A DNA stretch of 64,000 bases from Gorsachius magnificus (Eukaryota; Chordata; Aves; Pelecaniformes; Ardeidae): NCBI GenBank assembly GCA_034008185.1, contig CM067089.1, positions 22,416,213-22,480,212 on the forward strand, in the 5' to 3' direction. Below, in pieces: positions 28,825-40,678 of the stretch (positions within the stretch are counted from its first letter, which is position 1; each line of letters begins with the position of its first letter). Both the position numbers and the translations under genes were made by a program. Below the pieces are notes generated by a model. The model did not search any database. It saw only the letters and a program-made list of their open reading frames with translations, and had not been told where the DNA came from.

Positions 28825-31800
28825 CTGAAAATAAAGGTAATTCAAATTATTCTCCAGCCCCTCAGAATTGTTCTTTCCGTCAGATGAAACATCAGGTTGG
28901 CCCTAGCCAAGCAGGAGGCCTGCAGACATGCAAGAAACTCTTTCAGATCTTTGTTTTGTGCATGCAGACAAATAAATGTATTTTGTCAAAAGGAAGGTGC
29001 TTTTCCACTGAGTGCGTTTTCAAGACCATGAGAGCAGACAGTTAGTTATAACAGGGCATCTGTGAAGCAAGAGACAACTTTGCCAAGACGCATTCCTCAT
29101 TTTTTTCCAGTCTATGTAAGTTCACAGAAAGATAAAGTGTTAGGGTAGCAGGACAGATATCCATGACAATGCAATAACACACGCATCTCCAGCACTTATG
29201 CAAAGCCCCGCAGCTCTACACAGAACACAAAGCCAATCTTGTACTCTGCTAAATAAGCATCAGTGGCTTGAATAAGCTGGCCAGAGCAAAACTCTTTGGG
29301 ACTTTAAACTTTGACAAAATAAAGTAATTTATAACAGATGTTAATTTCACACTTGCTTCATGAAAAAAGCTTTCAAGAACACGGGCAAGTAAAAAAGTCC
29401 TGGGTAAGACCCCACAAAGAGATGAGCAAAACTTGAGACAAAATTGGATGGAACATGGGGAGAAAAAGTGAGAAAGCTAAAGGCAGACATTTACTTTCAT
29501 GTAGCCTGAGGTCTTACAGGGAAAAGCTTAAAACTGAGGTACCCAGAAAGAGGCAGAAGAGGGGAAAAAATTTACAAGCAAGAAATATTTGTAATGGTCT
29601 GAGAAAAAGAAATAAAGAGTGGATTACTATAGGAGTGTTCTCTCTATACTAGCTGTAGCCCAGATACAGTCAATCATAAAGAAATAAGAATGGAGGGGAA
29701 TGAACAGACACGACTGTTTATGAAGAATAAACAAGACTTATAAAGAGGCCAGAGAGTCAGATGATACCATGTCTGCAAATTATAAGGATTTAGTGAAATG
29801 GTAGCCAAGTAATGAGACTTTTTCAGAAGATATGAAAGGAAAATGAGGAATCCAGCTTGAAATCACAACAGGCCATCCATAGGGAAGCAAAACACTGAAA
29901 ACAGATGAAACATTGATCATAACGCTTCAAACCAGACAGGCTCATTTAAAGGACTCAGATGGTGGGGGTGGTGGTAATAAAACACAGAGAATATGAGAAG
30001 GACTTCTTCCCGTGTAGCAAAAGCAAAGCTGGAAGGAAATGGTTTTGGTGTTACTCCAGACTTCAAAAACACCACCACAGATATTTCAGTACATACGTCC
30101 CGGATCTATCAGGCTTCACATGAATTAACATGTTTGTATTATCAACAACACTTCAAATATACAGATATCCTCTGAGTGACAGAGACTAATTTGCTTCAGG
30201 ACTCTCTAAATAATGGAAAGACAGACAAATATTATAAAAAGATATCTTATCAAGGGAGACCATCAGATTTGTTGTGTTGGATTTTTTTATATGTCTGCAA
30301 TAGAATGAATAATCTTATGGCAAAACTGTTTCTTACTTTATTAGATTAATTATACATAATAGTAATCCTAAGTGTTACACAATAAATTAGGGGCAGAGAC
30401 AAAAGTATTTTATAATATAGGAACTGCCACGACAGACAAGACCAATAGTTTATCTATCTCATTCGCTACTAGATGATTCAGAAAAATAAACAAACAGTCC
30501 TGCCAAGTAGTTTGCTTGTGCCCTGAAGAACAAAGGTTTATATCCTCCCTCCACAGCTGCATATAACAGAACCACAGATACTCTTTCTACTCATGTGTCT
30601 AATGCTTGAGAGACGTTCCCATCCTCAATAGTAACTTATGCCATGTATAATTTATATGACTGCATTAAAATACTGCATAAAAATATCCTTGATCACAAGT
30701 TTTTCTACTTCAGTAGGTTGTCTTTGGTTTAGTACAAGGCATTAATGGGAGATCTTCTCCATGTAAAATTCCTCACTTATTTATTTCTTCTTTCAGTAAT
30801 TCCAGTATTTTCTATATTTCTATACAGGCAGTTTCAGGCATCAAAATTCTGGTCCACAGAAGTGCTTCTGGGGAAATACTTCATACATTCAAATTTATCA
30901 AAACTCAAGTTTTTCCTGTCTTCACTGTTACAAAACAATATTGAGCATGTAAACTTTGTAGTGCCATTCCAGGGGGTTAGCAAACCAACATGATTCCCAA
31001 CCTGATTTGGAAAAGCATGTAAAGAAATACCAGACATATGTATCGCATGCCTTGCACATACACAGATACTCAATAGTTCTGCCAATATTTAAAGCGATGT
31101 CAAAGCTTAAATGCTATTCTGCATACTACTGAATCTGCTTATAGGACTCCTCTATTTCTTCTCTTCTCCTTTTAACCTAAAAGAATCAAGATGCAAAAGT
31201 TTGTTAAACTCACGTCCTTCCTGAATATAGGAGACATAGAATGCTCAGCGGCTCCCAAACCTGGCACTATCTCTAAGCAGCTAAATATGAGGAAGATAGA
31301 CACAAACCTCCAACACACACCTTTTCCTTTTAACCTGCTGGTAAACTGAATGTGCTGATCCTTTCAAGCAAAGGTGCAAAAAATCCATGTTGCTTGGCAG
31401 GACTCTCCTGACATATTAAAATCCCGCAAAACTTAAGGCTTTGGGTTTGGTTTTTTTTTCAATTGTATACTTTCATTGCTAACCGTTTGAGAAGACTTGA
31501 TGAGAATGCACTCCTTTCCTGACTGCAGATTCCATTAAACCTAGCTTTATTCAAAGGCACAAAAATTCACTTTACACTGCCAAAAAACTTACTGGTCCAA
31601 TGCAATTGAAATAGACTATCATATGCTGGAGACACAAATTCACTCTCAGATCTCTGAACATCACACATACAGCCCAATTCACCACAAACACTGGATAAAG
31701 ACAGGGGAAAATCCTGCTTTACATTTAAGGTTGCAGTTAACCAAGCAATAGCACACACGCATTCCAAAGTAAACAACAGCCAACTATCTTCATTCACAGA

Positions 31801-34500
31801 AAGTACCTTTGCAACCATGTGCTGGAGAAGGAAATGGAAAATAATTATGGGGTGGGGGGGGAAAGCCAGACAACTATTTTCAGAGATGCACCTTGTAAGC
31901 AAAAGCACCATCCATCCCTGTAAAAGCTTAAAAGTTTATTTCAAGCAACAGAAATAGTTCTTCTAAACTCTGCACTTCCCAGAGCATATCCCTTTTAAAC
32001 TGCCAGGTAGTTTTGGTATGCATTCCTTCAACTATTCCTTCATCACAAGCAACAACTGCTCACACTTTAGAGCTCAATATAGATGTACTATATTGAAAGA
32101 AGTTTTAAGATTGAAATTAATGCTATGAAGCTGCAGAAAGTTACAATATTTACCAGACCAGCACTGAATAATCAGTGGGGTTTACCAGAGCACGGTGGTA
32201 GTCAAGCAAAACCACTAAATGTTTGTTCAACATACAAAAAAATTACTAGGATGAATTCAAGCTTAATGTTAACAAAGGTATGGTCTGAAGAGTGGTATAT
32301 TGTTGGTTGGACAGGTTAACAGGACTACCAATGGTGAAGATCATTAAAAAAAGTTGAAACAATCTGCCTAGCAAAGCCAGGGTGCCGACACCTCTTGATG
32401 TCTTCAGATCAAGACTGGATGCCTTTCCTGAAAGCAATCTTTAATCAAACACAAGATAGTAGACTCAGTACAGGAACAAATGGATTAAGTTTTGTGGTCT
32501 TCAGTTATTCAGAAAAAAACAGGAAAGGTACCCATTAGATTTCAAATGCTTTTTAGCTCCTTATCTCTTCAGTTAGTCCTACATAAACTCCTGGGTTTTT
32601 GTCATGATAGGTTCATACATCTGCTTAAGTTTGAAGACCAGTCATCAGATTTCGCTCCCGCGCAGAACTTTGACAGGCAGCACAGTGAAAATGACATCTC
32701 CAAACCAAGGCAACACAGCTGCCCAGCCCACCATGAGAAACAGGGAAGCTGTAAGCATTCACAGCCTCACTGCTAACAAGGTTACGAACACTATGGGTGG
32801 AAAACGGTAGGTGCCTGAGCACATCATTATAGAACAAACTCCAACATTTATAAACTACTCAAAGCCTTCAGCAATGTTCTATGGACAGTAATTATCACCA
32901 GTGAGAGACTCTTGAAATAGTCCCTGATGTGAAATCTTCATATAAAACCACTGACAGATTTACACGTGCAAATGTTATCTCACATGTGCACTGAATGCTC
33001 CACTCTTCAACCTTGGAAGACGCTACCCTAAAACATCCCAGTATATAGGAACCCAAATTTTTACGGAGTATTACCATAAGAAGTCTCAGGCACACTTTTA
33101 GGAAACAATCCTTACCGTGCAGGGAAATGCCTGCAACTCTTCTGGAAACAAGCAAGAGTTAGCATCAGAAGTGACAAAGACTGGCAGACTTCCATCAAGT
33201 CACTTCTTCCTATCACTAACTTTAGCCTTCAGCTATGGTAACTGACTCAAACCTGGTGAAACTACTCCAATAAACAGCAATATTAACACCAACATAATTA
33301 CTACATATGCAAGAAAGGTACTATTTCGAAGTAAGCTTCCGTTGACCTAAATTTGCACTGTTTATGATAATGCATGAATAATCTATATAGCCTCTGACCT
33401 AGATTTGGCTACTCAAGTCCTGATACAATACACTGCTACCAAAACAACACACAACACCTTTCAGTCCATGCATCACAAACAATTCCTGCCTAACTCAGAG
33501 CCAGCTAGGTTACCCAGAAGCCCAGTTGACAATGAAAATGCTCCTTTTCCTCCTTCTAAACCACACGCACAAGGTACATAAATCTCTATTGGGAAATTTA
33601 ATGTGCTTGGGTTTTTCATGTAATAACTACTCTGCAATAAACATCACAGGCAGTAGAAGTTCAGAGAACTCAGGAAGTTTCTCCAAAGGCTAGCTCCCAA
33701 TGCCTGGACAAAAATAATAGAAAAAAGTATTAATTTAGAAGTATAGCATGGAACTGTGCAGCCTAGTGATGCCAGAATTCTGGGCAATTAAAAATGCCCT
33801 TTAAAAGATAAGCAGCAGTAACATGACAGCGGTGGCACGTCAGAAAGGAGGTGGGACATGATTCTCTGCAAAGTCTCCACATTCAGTTGCAACAGCAAGA
33901 TAGCACCTGGGAATCAAGAAGAGAAGGCAACTCACATTTATCTGTCAAAACTGTAGATTAAAAATGAAACCCAAGGTAAACATGGAGAGGGGGATTTTTC
34001 TTTCTTCCAACTACTTCATACTGTTGAAACCAAGAAGCATGGTACCAGCCGAACTCGTAATGCACGCCCTGAAAGTTAGCTCTAAGCCTTCCTCCTGCAG
34101 CAGCGAAGCAGCTGGCTGGCTACATGTTGGGAGAAGTCTCCCTCTCCACCCATCTTTAACCAAGCCAACTCCGCGCCCAGCAGGCGGGTGCCTGTGCAGG
34201 TGCAGCGCACGCCCGCACCTCCCTCCCCGCCCGGCCGCCCAGGCCCGGGCACGAGCCCCGCTCCGAGCCCCGGCCGTGCTCTTCTCCCCGCCCGGGCGCC
34301 CAGGCGGGGCCCGCCCCGCCCGCGCACACCCCCCGCCCCGGGCGGGCCGCTGCACCCCCGCGGCGGCCTCCCCCGAGGCCACCTCGGCCCCGTCCACGCC
34401 CCCCGCCGGCATCGCACGCTTCCCCCGCCGCAGCTTCCCTCCCTCCCCCGCTCCCGCCCGTCGCCGCGTCGCGACACTATCGCGACAGGCACTCGCCGCC
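28825..34500 (-). other. GBF1: First GBF1 intron (upstream boundary approximate)
   Basis: The region between the CpG island and the ATG exon has no recognisable coding exon. It ends at the acceptor at 28825-28827. It holds one CR1-like 3' fragment near 32.35-32.50 kb and otherwise unique AT-rich sequence. The first exon's donor could not be fixed, so the upper limit is approximate. Short open frames on both strands have no recognisable domains and are treated as chance. Confidence 0.75.
32350..32495 (+). repeat. CR1-like LINE 3' fragment
   Basis: The stretch from the AACAATCTGCC-type start through the segment encoding the SRLDAFPES-like reading and AATCAAACACAAG resembles the 3' untranslated tail of CR1 elements of archosaurs and turtles (ATCAAGACTGGATGCCTTTC core). 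It is diverged and truncated at both ends, and lies in the first GBF1 intron in the opposite orientation to the gene. The identification is by memory of the CR1 consensus and not by a database search. Confidence 0.6.
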
Positions 34501-34520
34501 CGGCACTGACCCCTGCATCC

Positions 34521-34531
34521 AAAATGGCGGC
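34521..34531 (+). promoter_or_regulatory. YY1-type motif
   Basis: AAAATGGCGGC fits the AAnATGGCGGC motif that YY1 binds just downstream of many CpG-island start sites. It reads on the plus strand, opposite to GBF1, so it may mark a divergent plus-strand transcript or simply act in reverse orientation. The ATG in it opens a frame with no recognisable protein family. Confidence 0.45.
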
Positions 34532-34727
34532 GCCTGCTCCCCGCGGCGACGGCCGCTTCACATATCGGTCAGGCGGGCGGCGCCGCAAGCGGGAGGGCTC
34601 GGCCCTCCCTCTGTCCGCCCTCCCTCCCTCCCGGCGGCGGCGGGAGGTGGCGGCAGTCCCGGCGAGGCCGCGAGCGCGGGGTCCTCCCGGGCACGGGCAA
34701 GCGAAACCGGCTCCGCACCGCTCTCAC

Positions 34728-34735
34728 TGACGTGG
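34728..34735 (+). promoter_or_regulatory. TGACGTGG element (UPRE/CRE-like)
   Basis: The octamer TGACGTGG matches the unfolded-protein-response element core bound by XBP1 and ATF6 and also contains the CRE half-site TGACG. It lies about 100 bases from the nearest CCAAT box in the GBF1 CpG island. A stress-type element would fit a gene acting at the ER-Golgi boundary, but one octamer in GC-rich DNA is weak evidence. Confidence 0.4.
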
Positions 34736-34832
34736 AAACCGGCGCACCGTAACCCGCTGCCTGGTTACTGCGCCGACGGACAGTCCAGAGAGCCAACCCG
34801 CGCACGATCCGGCGGGCAGCTACCTAAGGTAC

Positions 34833-34938
34833 CCAATGGGGCCACGGTCTGAAACCGGAGGAGGCGGACCCTCCAGTGACAAGCGGAAGAGAGCCAATGA
34901 GAGGAGAGAGGGTAGAACTAGCAGAACCGCTGGCCAAT
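34833..34938 (+). promoter_or_regulatory. Three CCAAT boxes (NF-Y type)
   Basis: CCAAT occurs at 34833-34837, 34894-34898 and 34934-34938, all on the plus strand, with starts 61 and 40 bases apart. Clustered CCAAT boxes in a CpG island are the usual setting for NF-Y at a core promoter, and they function in either orientation. For a minus-strand GBF1 transcript this places the start site probably below about 34.8 kb. The motifs are seen directly; binding is inferred. Confidence 0.6.
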
Positions 34939-37900
34939 GGTGAAGGAGTCCTGCGGCCGCGAGGCCCGGCCTCGCCTGAGCGGGTGCAGCAGGGGGGGGC
35001 GCCCGCGCCCGGGACGGGCGGCCCTGCTCCCCCGGGCCGCCCCGGGGCCCGACCGCCTGCCTCCGGGGGTGCGGCTCCTCGGCAGCCCGCCTGGGCCGCC
35101 AAAGGGCCCTTCGGGCGCGTGCCTGCCGGTGTTCCCGGAGGAGAAGCGCAGCGAGCGGAGGGTTTCAGGGGCCCCGGGCCTGTGAAGCAGTGCTCGGACC
35201 AGCCACCCCGTGTCGGGAAGGCGACGCCGCGCTGCAGCAGTGCCGCTTCTCCGTGTTTTCCAAGTATTTCCCAGCTTGCTCCTACGGCCTCCGCCGGCCG
35301 CTTCTCTGGGGCAGCTGGGAGGCGGTGCCCAGCTGCAGCTTGTTTCCTCCCGGACGCCTCCCTGAGTTACGGTTTTACCGTTCCCGGTGCTGGAATGGCC
35401 CCCCCGGACCAGGCCCTGAAGTGGGCAGGCAGGAAGATTCAAACGGACGGAACGCGGCACGCAGCTATTACCAGAGTACCCGCCACAGCACCCGGAGGGG
35501 CACACGCAGCTTTTCCTTCCTCCACAGTCCTGCCCGCCTGGTAACTTTCGTCAAACCTGAACACAGCTGATGCTTTGCTCGAGGTGGGCTGCAAGCCGTG
35601 TGCTACGGCCTCTGTTCATCCAGCCCAGCTAGCCTGGCAGCCAGGGACCACAATTTGGTTTAACTGCTCTTGGAAGCCATTTTATTGGCCAACACTTTCC
35701 AGCAAGAGCAATCACAGCTTTGCAACCATACCGCACCTAGCACAGTGAATCCTTAGTGCTGGTCCAACCTTCTCAGCCACTTTCTGTGTCTATGCCCCAG
35801 TGTCAATGCAGCATACTTTAATGGCAGTAATTTGCAGGGGTTGATCTGCTTGTTTCAGCCCCTGCCCATTGAACTTGGGGCAGAGGACAGAAGGTCCTTG
35901 CAGTTACCTAACTGTTTTGTAGTGCTAGCATCTGCAGCCAGGTCAGCCCGGGGATCTGTTGTGGCAGGTGTTAAGAGTGGTCAAAGTAACAGCTACCCCA
36001 AAATCTTACACTCTTGTCTGTAGGGAAAACACAAATCGAACTGAAGGTCAAGGAAAGGTGAAAGGGTCAAAAAGTATGCGTTCACTGTCCTAATCACAAA
36101 TTCATCTGCTGCAGCGTGACAAAGGAGGGAAGTTCTCAGGTAAAGGCCCAGGGAATGTGCAACAGGACTCTTCCTCTGGCTAGCCAAACCCAAATGTGAG
36201 GCTGACTCCAATGTCACCCTAAAAGATGGCCAGTACCATTGTGTCTCTCTCTTGAGGGCACAACCTCCAGAGAGGGTGTTGTGGGAGGGGACACTCTGGA
36301 AATGGTGATCACCGTATCCTTCCATCTCCGCATGAATACCGGCCTGAATATTGCTTGATCAAGAATCAATGTATCTTAGACTGAAACTGCCCTTATCTCC
36401 CAGCTCTGACAGCTGGAGGCCAGGGGACCTGCTTCAGCTGGGCTTTACCTGAGAACATGTAGGAAGTCTTTGGAGTTGGAAGTTCAAGCTGTAATTGCAT
36501 TAAGCAGCCACTTTCATTCCCCAAAAGTGGAGTAAGAAACAGCCATGTTCCGGTGGCCTAACCGGAGCTAAAATGTATCACCCCAGCCTCTGCTGCAGCT
36601 GTAGTATGTGCAGCTTTTAGCTTGAGTTCCTCGGCTATAAAACAGGCTGTCAAATACTCACCTAGCACAGAGAGATTGCAAAAGCCACCTAAGCAATGAG
36701 TGAAGGTTTGCAGAACAAGCAGCTTAGTTGCTAGTGATTTCTCCTTCCCTTCTGCCCCACTCCAGCAGCCACTAAAGCCCCTGTAGTATCTGCCAGTCAT
36801 TTGGAAATTCACAGGAGTTTGTCATTGCCACTCTGTCCATCCACTCCCTGCTCCAGGAAGGGGGCTTTGGGCCTTCAGTCCAGATCAGCCAAGCCTGCCT
36901 GCCCTCCCAGGGAAGGGGCTGGAGCCCTCTCCATGCCTTCTTGCCCCTTCCAGTGCCAGCTGCGCAGCTCAGGCTCCCACCCAGTCTGATCTGGTGAATT
37001 GGACCCTGCTAAGGTGTTATTTATGGAAGCTTGTCACGGAGCTTGAAACTGAGCCAGCCAGGAGCCTTCTGCTTCACCCGAATGCATCTTAGTGCATTAA
37101 TAAAGAGCAAACATTGCAATGTGCTTTGCATTTTTACTTACAATCCAGCAACTGCATTGTCTGGAAAGAAAAACAATACGGTACGGCCCCGTGCTGCCTG
37201 GGGAGAAGAGAGTTCGCTCGCACGCACTACAGCACTGCGTTAGTCAGCCCTCAGACAGCCCAGCACCGCCCTGGCTGCACAGAAAATCCTGCTGATGTGA
37301 CAGTGCGGCACCAATGTCCCTAGCTCGGCAGCAGCAGAGAAACCTGGTTTGCCTGGACTGCCTGATCCAGCAGCACTTTGCCAGAGCGGTGCACAGCTGT
37401 GTGCAGTTCACACATGGGCAAGTTGGAGCACTCTGTTTGCACTAAAAGATCCAGGTGTAGGACCAGGGCACAGGACAGTCCCTTGTCCCTTTATTGCCAA
37501 GATAATGCACTAGTTCTTACACACAGCATGGTACAATGAAACTGAAGATCAGAGGAGCACAGTTTGCACAAATCCTTCAGGTTCCTGCTGTCTGGTTAGG
37601 AAAGCTGGGCTTTATCCTCACTGCAAAGATGCAGCTTTTCAGCAGAGTTTCTGTCTTGAGTATTCCTCCTCACCCCACAGGTAGCATAGGGAGGGGCTGC
37701 AAACTCAGTGACAATCATCCCCTTGGGCCTTGCCCAGGTACCTGGTTGGCTGACCTGCTTTCATCCACGACACCTGAGCAGCCACCTCCTTGCAAAGTGT
37801 GGGGTCTCCATGGGGCACACCAACTGCCTTCATTTGGGTCCAGACTGCCAGTGGAATAGCCTGCTCCCCATATGCCTTTGAACACTGTTGCAAAGCTGTG

Positions 37901-38585
37901 TTGCCAACCACCTCCGCCTCTGCAATCTGCACCGATGGACGGGACCGACTTTGCATAGTCCATTACTCTTGCTCAGCCCCTGCCAGTTCACGGTCGTCCA
38001 CAGAGCCCAGATATCAGACCCATGGGGACATGCAACACAGACATTTTCCAGCAGGTTAAATAGTCTGAGAGAGGTTGAACTTCCATCCCCTCCTCTTGGA
38101 GGCTTTTGCTATTTCTCAGAGGCTTGGTAAGGTCTCCAGAAAAAGAGCAGAAAGAGGGAGTTGACTCAGAAGGTACAAGCAGTTGTCACAGCTAGAAACC
38201 ACTTGCAGCCACTCTCCCCAGAGCTGTGCATCCCAAAACCGCTACTGAATGCTGAACATGGTGGTTCTAAGCAGCTGCTCCTTCCCAGAGCAAGCTCAGG
38301 TAGAGGCTAGCCCAAAGCCAGCTGAAGGCTCTCCAAAGGAAAACTGATGTGCTGCATCTGGTACAACCTGCACTCGGGCCAGGACCTACAACTGAAGCAA
38401 CAGAGCTAAACTGAGACACTCAAAAATATTAAAACCCTTCTCTGGAAACATTGAAGCTGCAGAGCAGCCTCCTTAGGCTAAAATACCCTGCCAGCTGTTC
38501 TACTTAGCCCATGCCTCAGGAACACTCCTGTGCTTCCCGGTGACATGAAACTCTCCCAAAAAACATCCCAATATAATGTTTTCCA

Positions 38586-38920
38586 TTGTCTCTTCTTGGC
38601 CGAGGCAAGCCATGCCTTTCTGGCAGGAGCAACCCGGGCTCAGTTAGTCATATCTTCGTCACCTCTTGGCTAGACTACAGTTACGTGATACCTGGGCATG
38701 AAGCCCACAGCGCTTGGCAAGTGCCAACCAGAAGAGCATGCTGCAGCGGGAGCCCTGGCTACCACAAATGCATCAAACCTACCCTCTGCTCTCTAGGCCA
38801 CGTTTTGGCTTGGAAGCTAAGCCGAATTCAAGCCTGAATCCTGATCTTCAAGGCATTTGATGGCATCGACCCAGCATGGCTAAAAGATCAGTTAAGACAC
38901 AAAGATGGAAACCATGATCA
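38586..38920 (+). repeat. Decayed L2/CR1-type LINE reverse-transcriptase fragment
   Basis: Plus-strand translation gives FVTSWLDYSYV, then LGHVLAWKLSRIQA, a stop, and in the next stretch ILIFKAFDGIDPAWLKDQL. This follows the order of the C-terminal reverse-transcriptase block of L2/CR1-type non-LTR retrotransposons (ALVxSRLDYCNAL, LHWLPVxxRIQFK, VLxFKALHGLAPxYLxDLL). The copy carries at least one stop, so it is an old, inactive remnant. The family cannot be settled by eye, and the limits are approximate. Confidence 0.65.
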
Positions 38921-39148
38921 ACGATCAACAACTCCACCACTCTCCAAGAGCAGCGGACCCATCCGACCTGAGGCCCAGGTTTGCCTGTGACAGAGACAGG
39001 GTTTCCTCTGAGAACAAGCTCTTCCCGGCTGGTGAAAAATGAAGTATGTCTAAGATGCTGAGTAATTCCCTCCTTTTGCATATCCCATCTCTCTGCCAAG
39101 ATGTGAGTCAGGTTCACTCTGGGTTTAGTTTGCTTTTGCTTTTTTTGC

Positions 39149-39163
39149 TTTTTTTTTTTTTTT
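39149..39163 (+). repeat. Poly-T tract (T15)
   Basis: A homopolymer run inside a T-rich, GCTTTT-repeating stretch in the intergenic region, downstream of the LINE fragment. Confidence 0.9.
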
Positions 39164-40659
39164 CATTTTTATTTTATATAAAATAGTAACATCTGTCTCC
39201 TGAACCCAGGTGAAGTTCTTGGTTTCTTCCCTGGCAGTGAATTCTCCAGCTGGCAAGGCGAGATGCACTACAGCTAGCAAGTCTTGGCACTAACCAGCAA
39301 GATCTGCTACTACATTTCAGCAACAAACACCAGAGCACTCCCTCCCAAAGAGACCCTTTGGGGGTCAGTTCAGCAGCTGCACCGAGGTTGTCCTCATGTC
39401 AGACTCTTAGCGCAGGTCCCTGGATGGTCTAATCCAGCAGTCTTTGTACTGTGCTCCATAGGGAGCAAGCTTGTGACATAGCGCTGGTTCATATTTCCAG
39501 TGGCCCAAGGGAAATAGCTAAAAATACCTTTGTTTCATTATTACTTGAAAGCGTAAGTACTAACTGTATTTGCTGCGGGCTACTGATGGTGAAAGGCTTG
39601 GAAGGAGAGGGAGGCAATTCCAACTACAGTCCCTTCCTTGCCGCAGACCTTGAGCAGGGTTTTCAGCTTCCCTGCGGCATGTGGTGATAGAGGGACTGCC
39701 CCGTGGAAAGTGCTAGTGCTGCTGTGCTGTGTCTGTTTCTCTTGACGGAGACAAACCTGTGCCGGGATGGATTAAAATCTGGGCTGGAAAAAGATGTGGT
39801 CTAGCTTGCTGTCGTTTTTGGCAGGCAAAAACGGAGTAAGGCAAACACAAACCCCAGATTACTACCATTAAAAAACCACGGTAATTTCTCATAAGCGTGT
39901 CAACGTTGCGACTCCTTTTAAACTCTCTGTGTTTCTACCGAATTAACGTGTTTGTGCATGTTTTTGAACTGTAATCCATAATGTCTGGGTCTACTTAACC
40001 TCTCTTTACATCCTGCGCTTCTTTGTGTGCATTTGTCTTCCCATACGTATCTATATGCCACGTTACGCATTTAGCAGGCTCCCTAAATATGGCTTGTAAA
40101 TCACGCAGGGTTAAAATTCACTCCTATTCTCACAACATTATTTCCTAATCTCTAAAACATGTCAGTGGAAGAGCTCGAGGGTGACCTTTGGCATCATAAA
40201 TCGGAGAGCAGGTTGACATGGAAGCGACCTCAAGAAAACCAGACCACAGAATCGCGCATCCAACTCCGCAAGAGCCCGGCAGGGACAAACCTCTCCCCCG
40301 GGCTCAGGCACCCCGGGGCAGGTCGGAGAGGTTCAGCCCGACCCCCGCAGGCCCCCCGCCGTGAGCGGCGGCAGCGGGGCCGTGCCTGCTCGGAGCGACG
40401 TGCGGCTGCGAGCGCGGCCGGGGCTCGCCGGAGCGGGACCGAGCGCCGGGGGACACGTCCGGCAGGGATCGCGCCCTGCACCGCCACACCGGGATTTTGC
40501 CACCACCTTCGGCGGGAGCCAGGCTGGAGCCTGAACTACAGCCGCATCTGGGCTCCCGGAGAGCCCCGGGCGGGCGGGACCGCGCGCTGTTTCCCGCACA
40601 GCCGGCATCCCCCCGCCGTGTCCCGGGAACAGCGGCCGAGAGCCGAACAGCGCGGGCAG

Positions 40660-40678
40660 TAATTAGCCCGTAATTAGC
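40660..40678 (+). promoter_or_regulatory. Paired TAATTAGC homeodomain sites
   Basis: TAATTAGC occurs at 40660-40667 and again at 40671-40678, eleven bases apart, in otherwise GC-rich promoter DNA about 0.4 kb upstream of the inferred PITX3 start. TAATTA is the core for LIM-homeodomain, paired and Antp-type proteins. An 11-base spacing puts both on the same helix face. LMX1A/B, upstream of Pitx3 in dopaminergic progenitors, recognise this type of core; their use of these sites is inference. Confidence 0.5.

Larger units (their letters stand above)
1..34800 (-). other. GBF1: GBF1 gene, 5' portion (partial, runs off the left edge)
   Basis: GBF1 is the Golgi brefeldin A-resistant guanine nucleotide exchange factor, a large Sec7-domain protein that activates ARF1-type GTPases at the cis-Golgi and ER-Golgi intermediate compartment and so drives COPI coat recruitment. 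The call rests on two minus-strand exons whose translation matches the extreme N-terminus of vertebrate GBF1, the start of the DCB (dimerisation and cyclophilin-binding) domain. The gene lies head to head with PITX3, as in human, which supports the assignment. Only the promoter region, first intron, two coding exons and part of a long intron are present; the Sec7 domain and the other coding exons must lie beyond position 1. The right-hand limit is an inference from the CpG island and CCAAT boxes, not a mapped transcription start. Confidence 0.9.
34180..35250. promoter_or_regulatory. CpG island at the GBF1 5' end
   Basis: Base composition changes sharply from AT-rich intron to a dense run of C, G and CpG dinucleotides, then falls back after about 35.3 kb. 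Inside are three CCAAT boxes, a TGACGTGG element and a YY1-type AAAATGGCGGC. The position upstream of the GBF1 ATG exon, with the gene running away on the minus strand, makes this the likely housekeeping promoter of GBF1. The non-coding first exon should lie in or beside it. Donor candidates on the minus strand (CA/GTGAGAG at 34727 and GGGAG/GTGCGGG at 34218) are weak, so no exon is drawn. Long open frames here on both strands are a by-product of few stop codons in GC-rich DNA. Confidence 0.85.
35251..40250. other. Intergenic region between GBF1 and PITX3
   Basis: About 5 kb separates the two CpG islands. No coding exon is recognised. It contains a decayed LINE reverse-transcriptase fragment near 38.6-39.0 kb, a T15 run at 39149-39163 and, nearest PITX3, an AT-richer block (39.8-40.2 kb) holding bicoid-type TAATCC/GGATTA sites at 39769-39774 and 39972-39977. 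Promoter-distal control of PITX3 may lie here, but nothing in the sequence proves it. Confidence 0.7.

Noticed and set aside
34833..34846. CCAAT followed by CCACG, resembling an ER stress response element
   Set aside because: The spacer is 4 bases, whereas the ERSE needs 9 (CCAAT-N9-CCACG). Only the separate TGACGTGG octamer was kept.
33964..35544. Overlapping 130-220 codon open frames on both strands in the GBF1 CpG island
   Set aside because: Same composition effect; no family resemblance, and the frames compete with each other.
39400..39520. Possible SINE-like segment in the spacer
   Set aside because: No A/B box pair, no tail and no target-site duplication could be identified.
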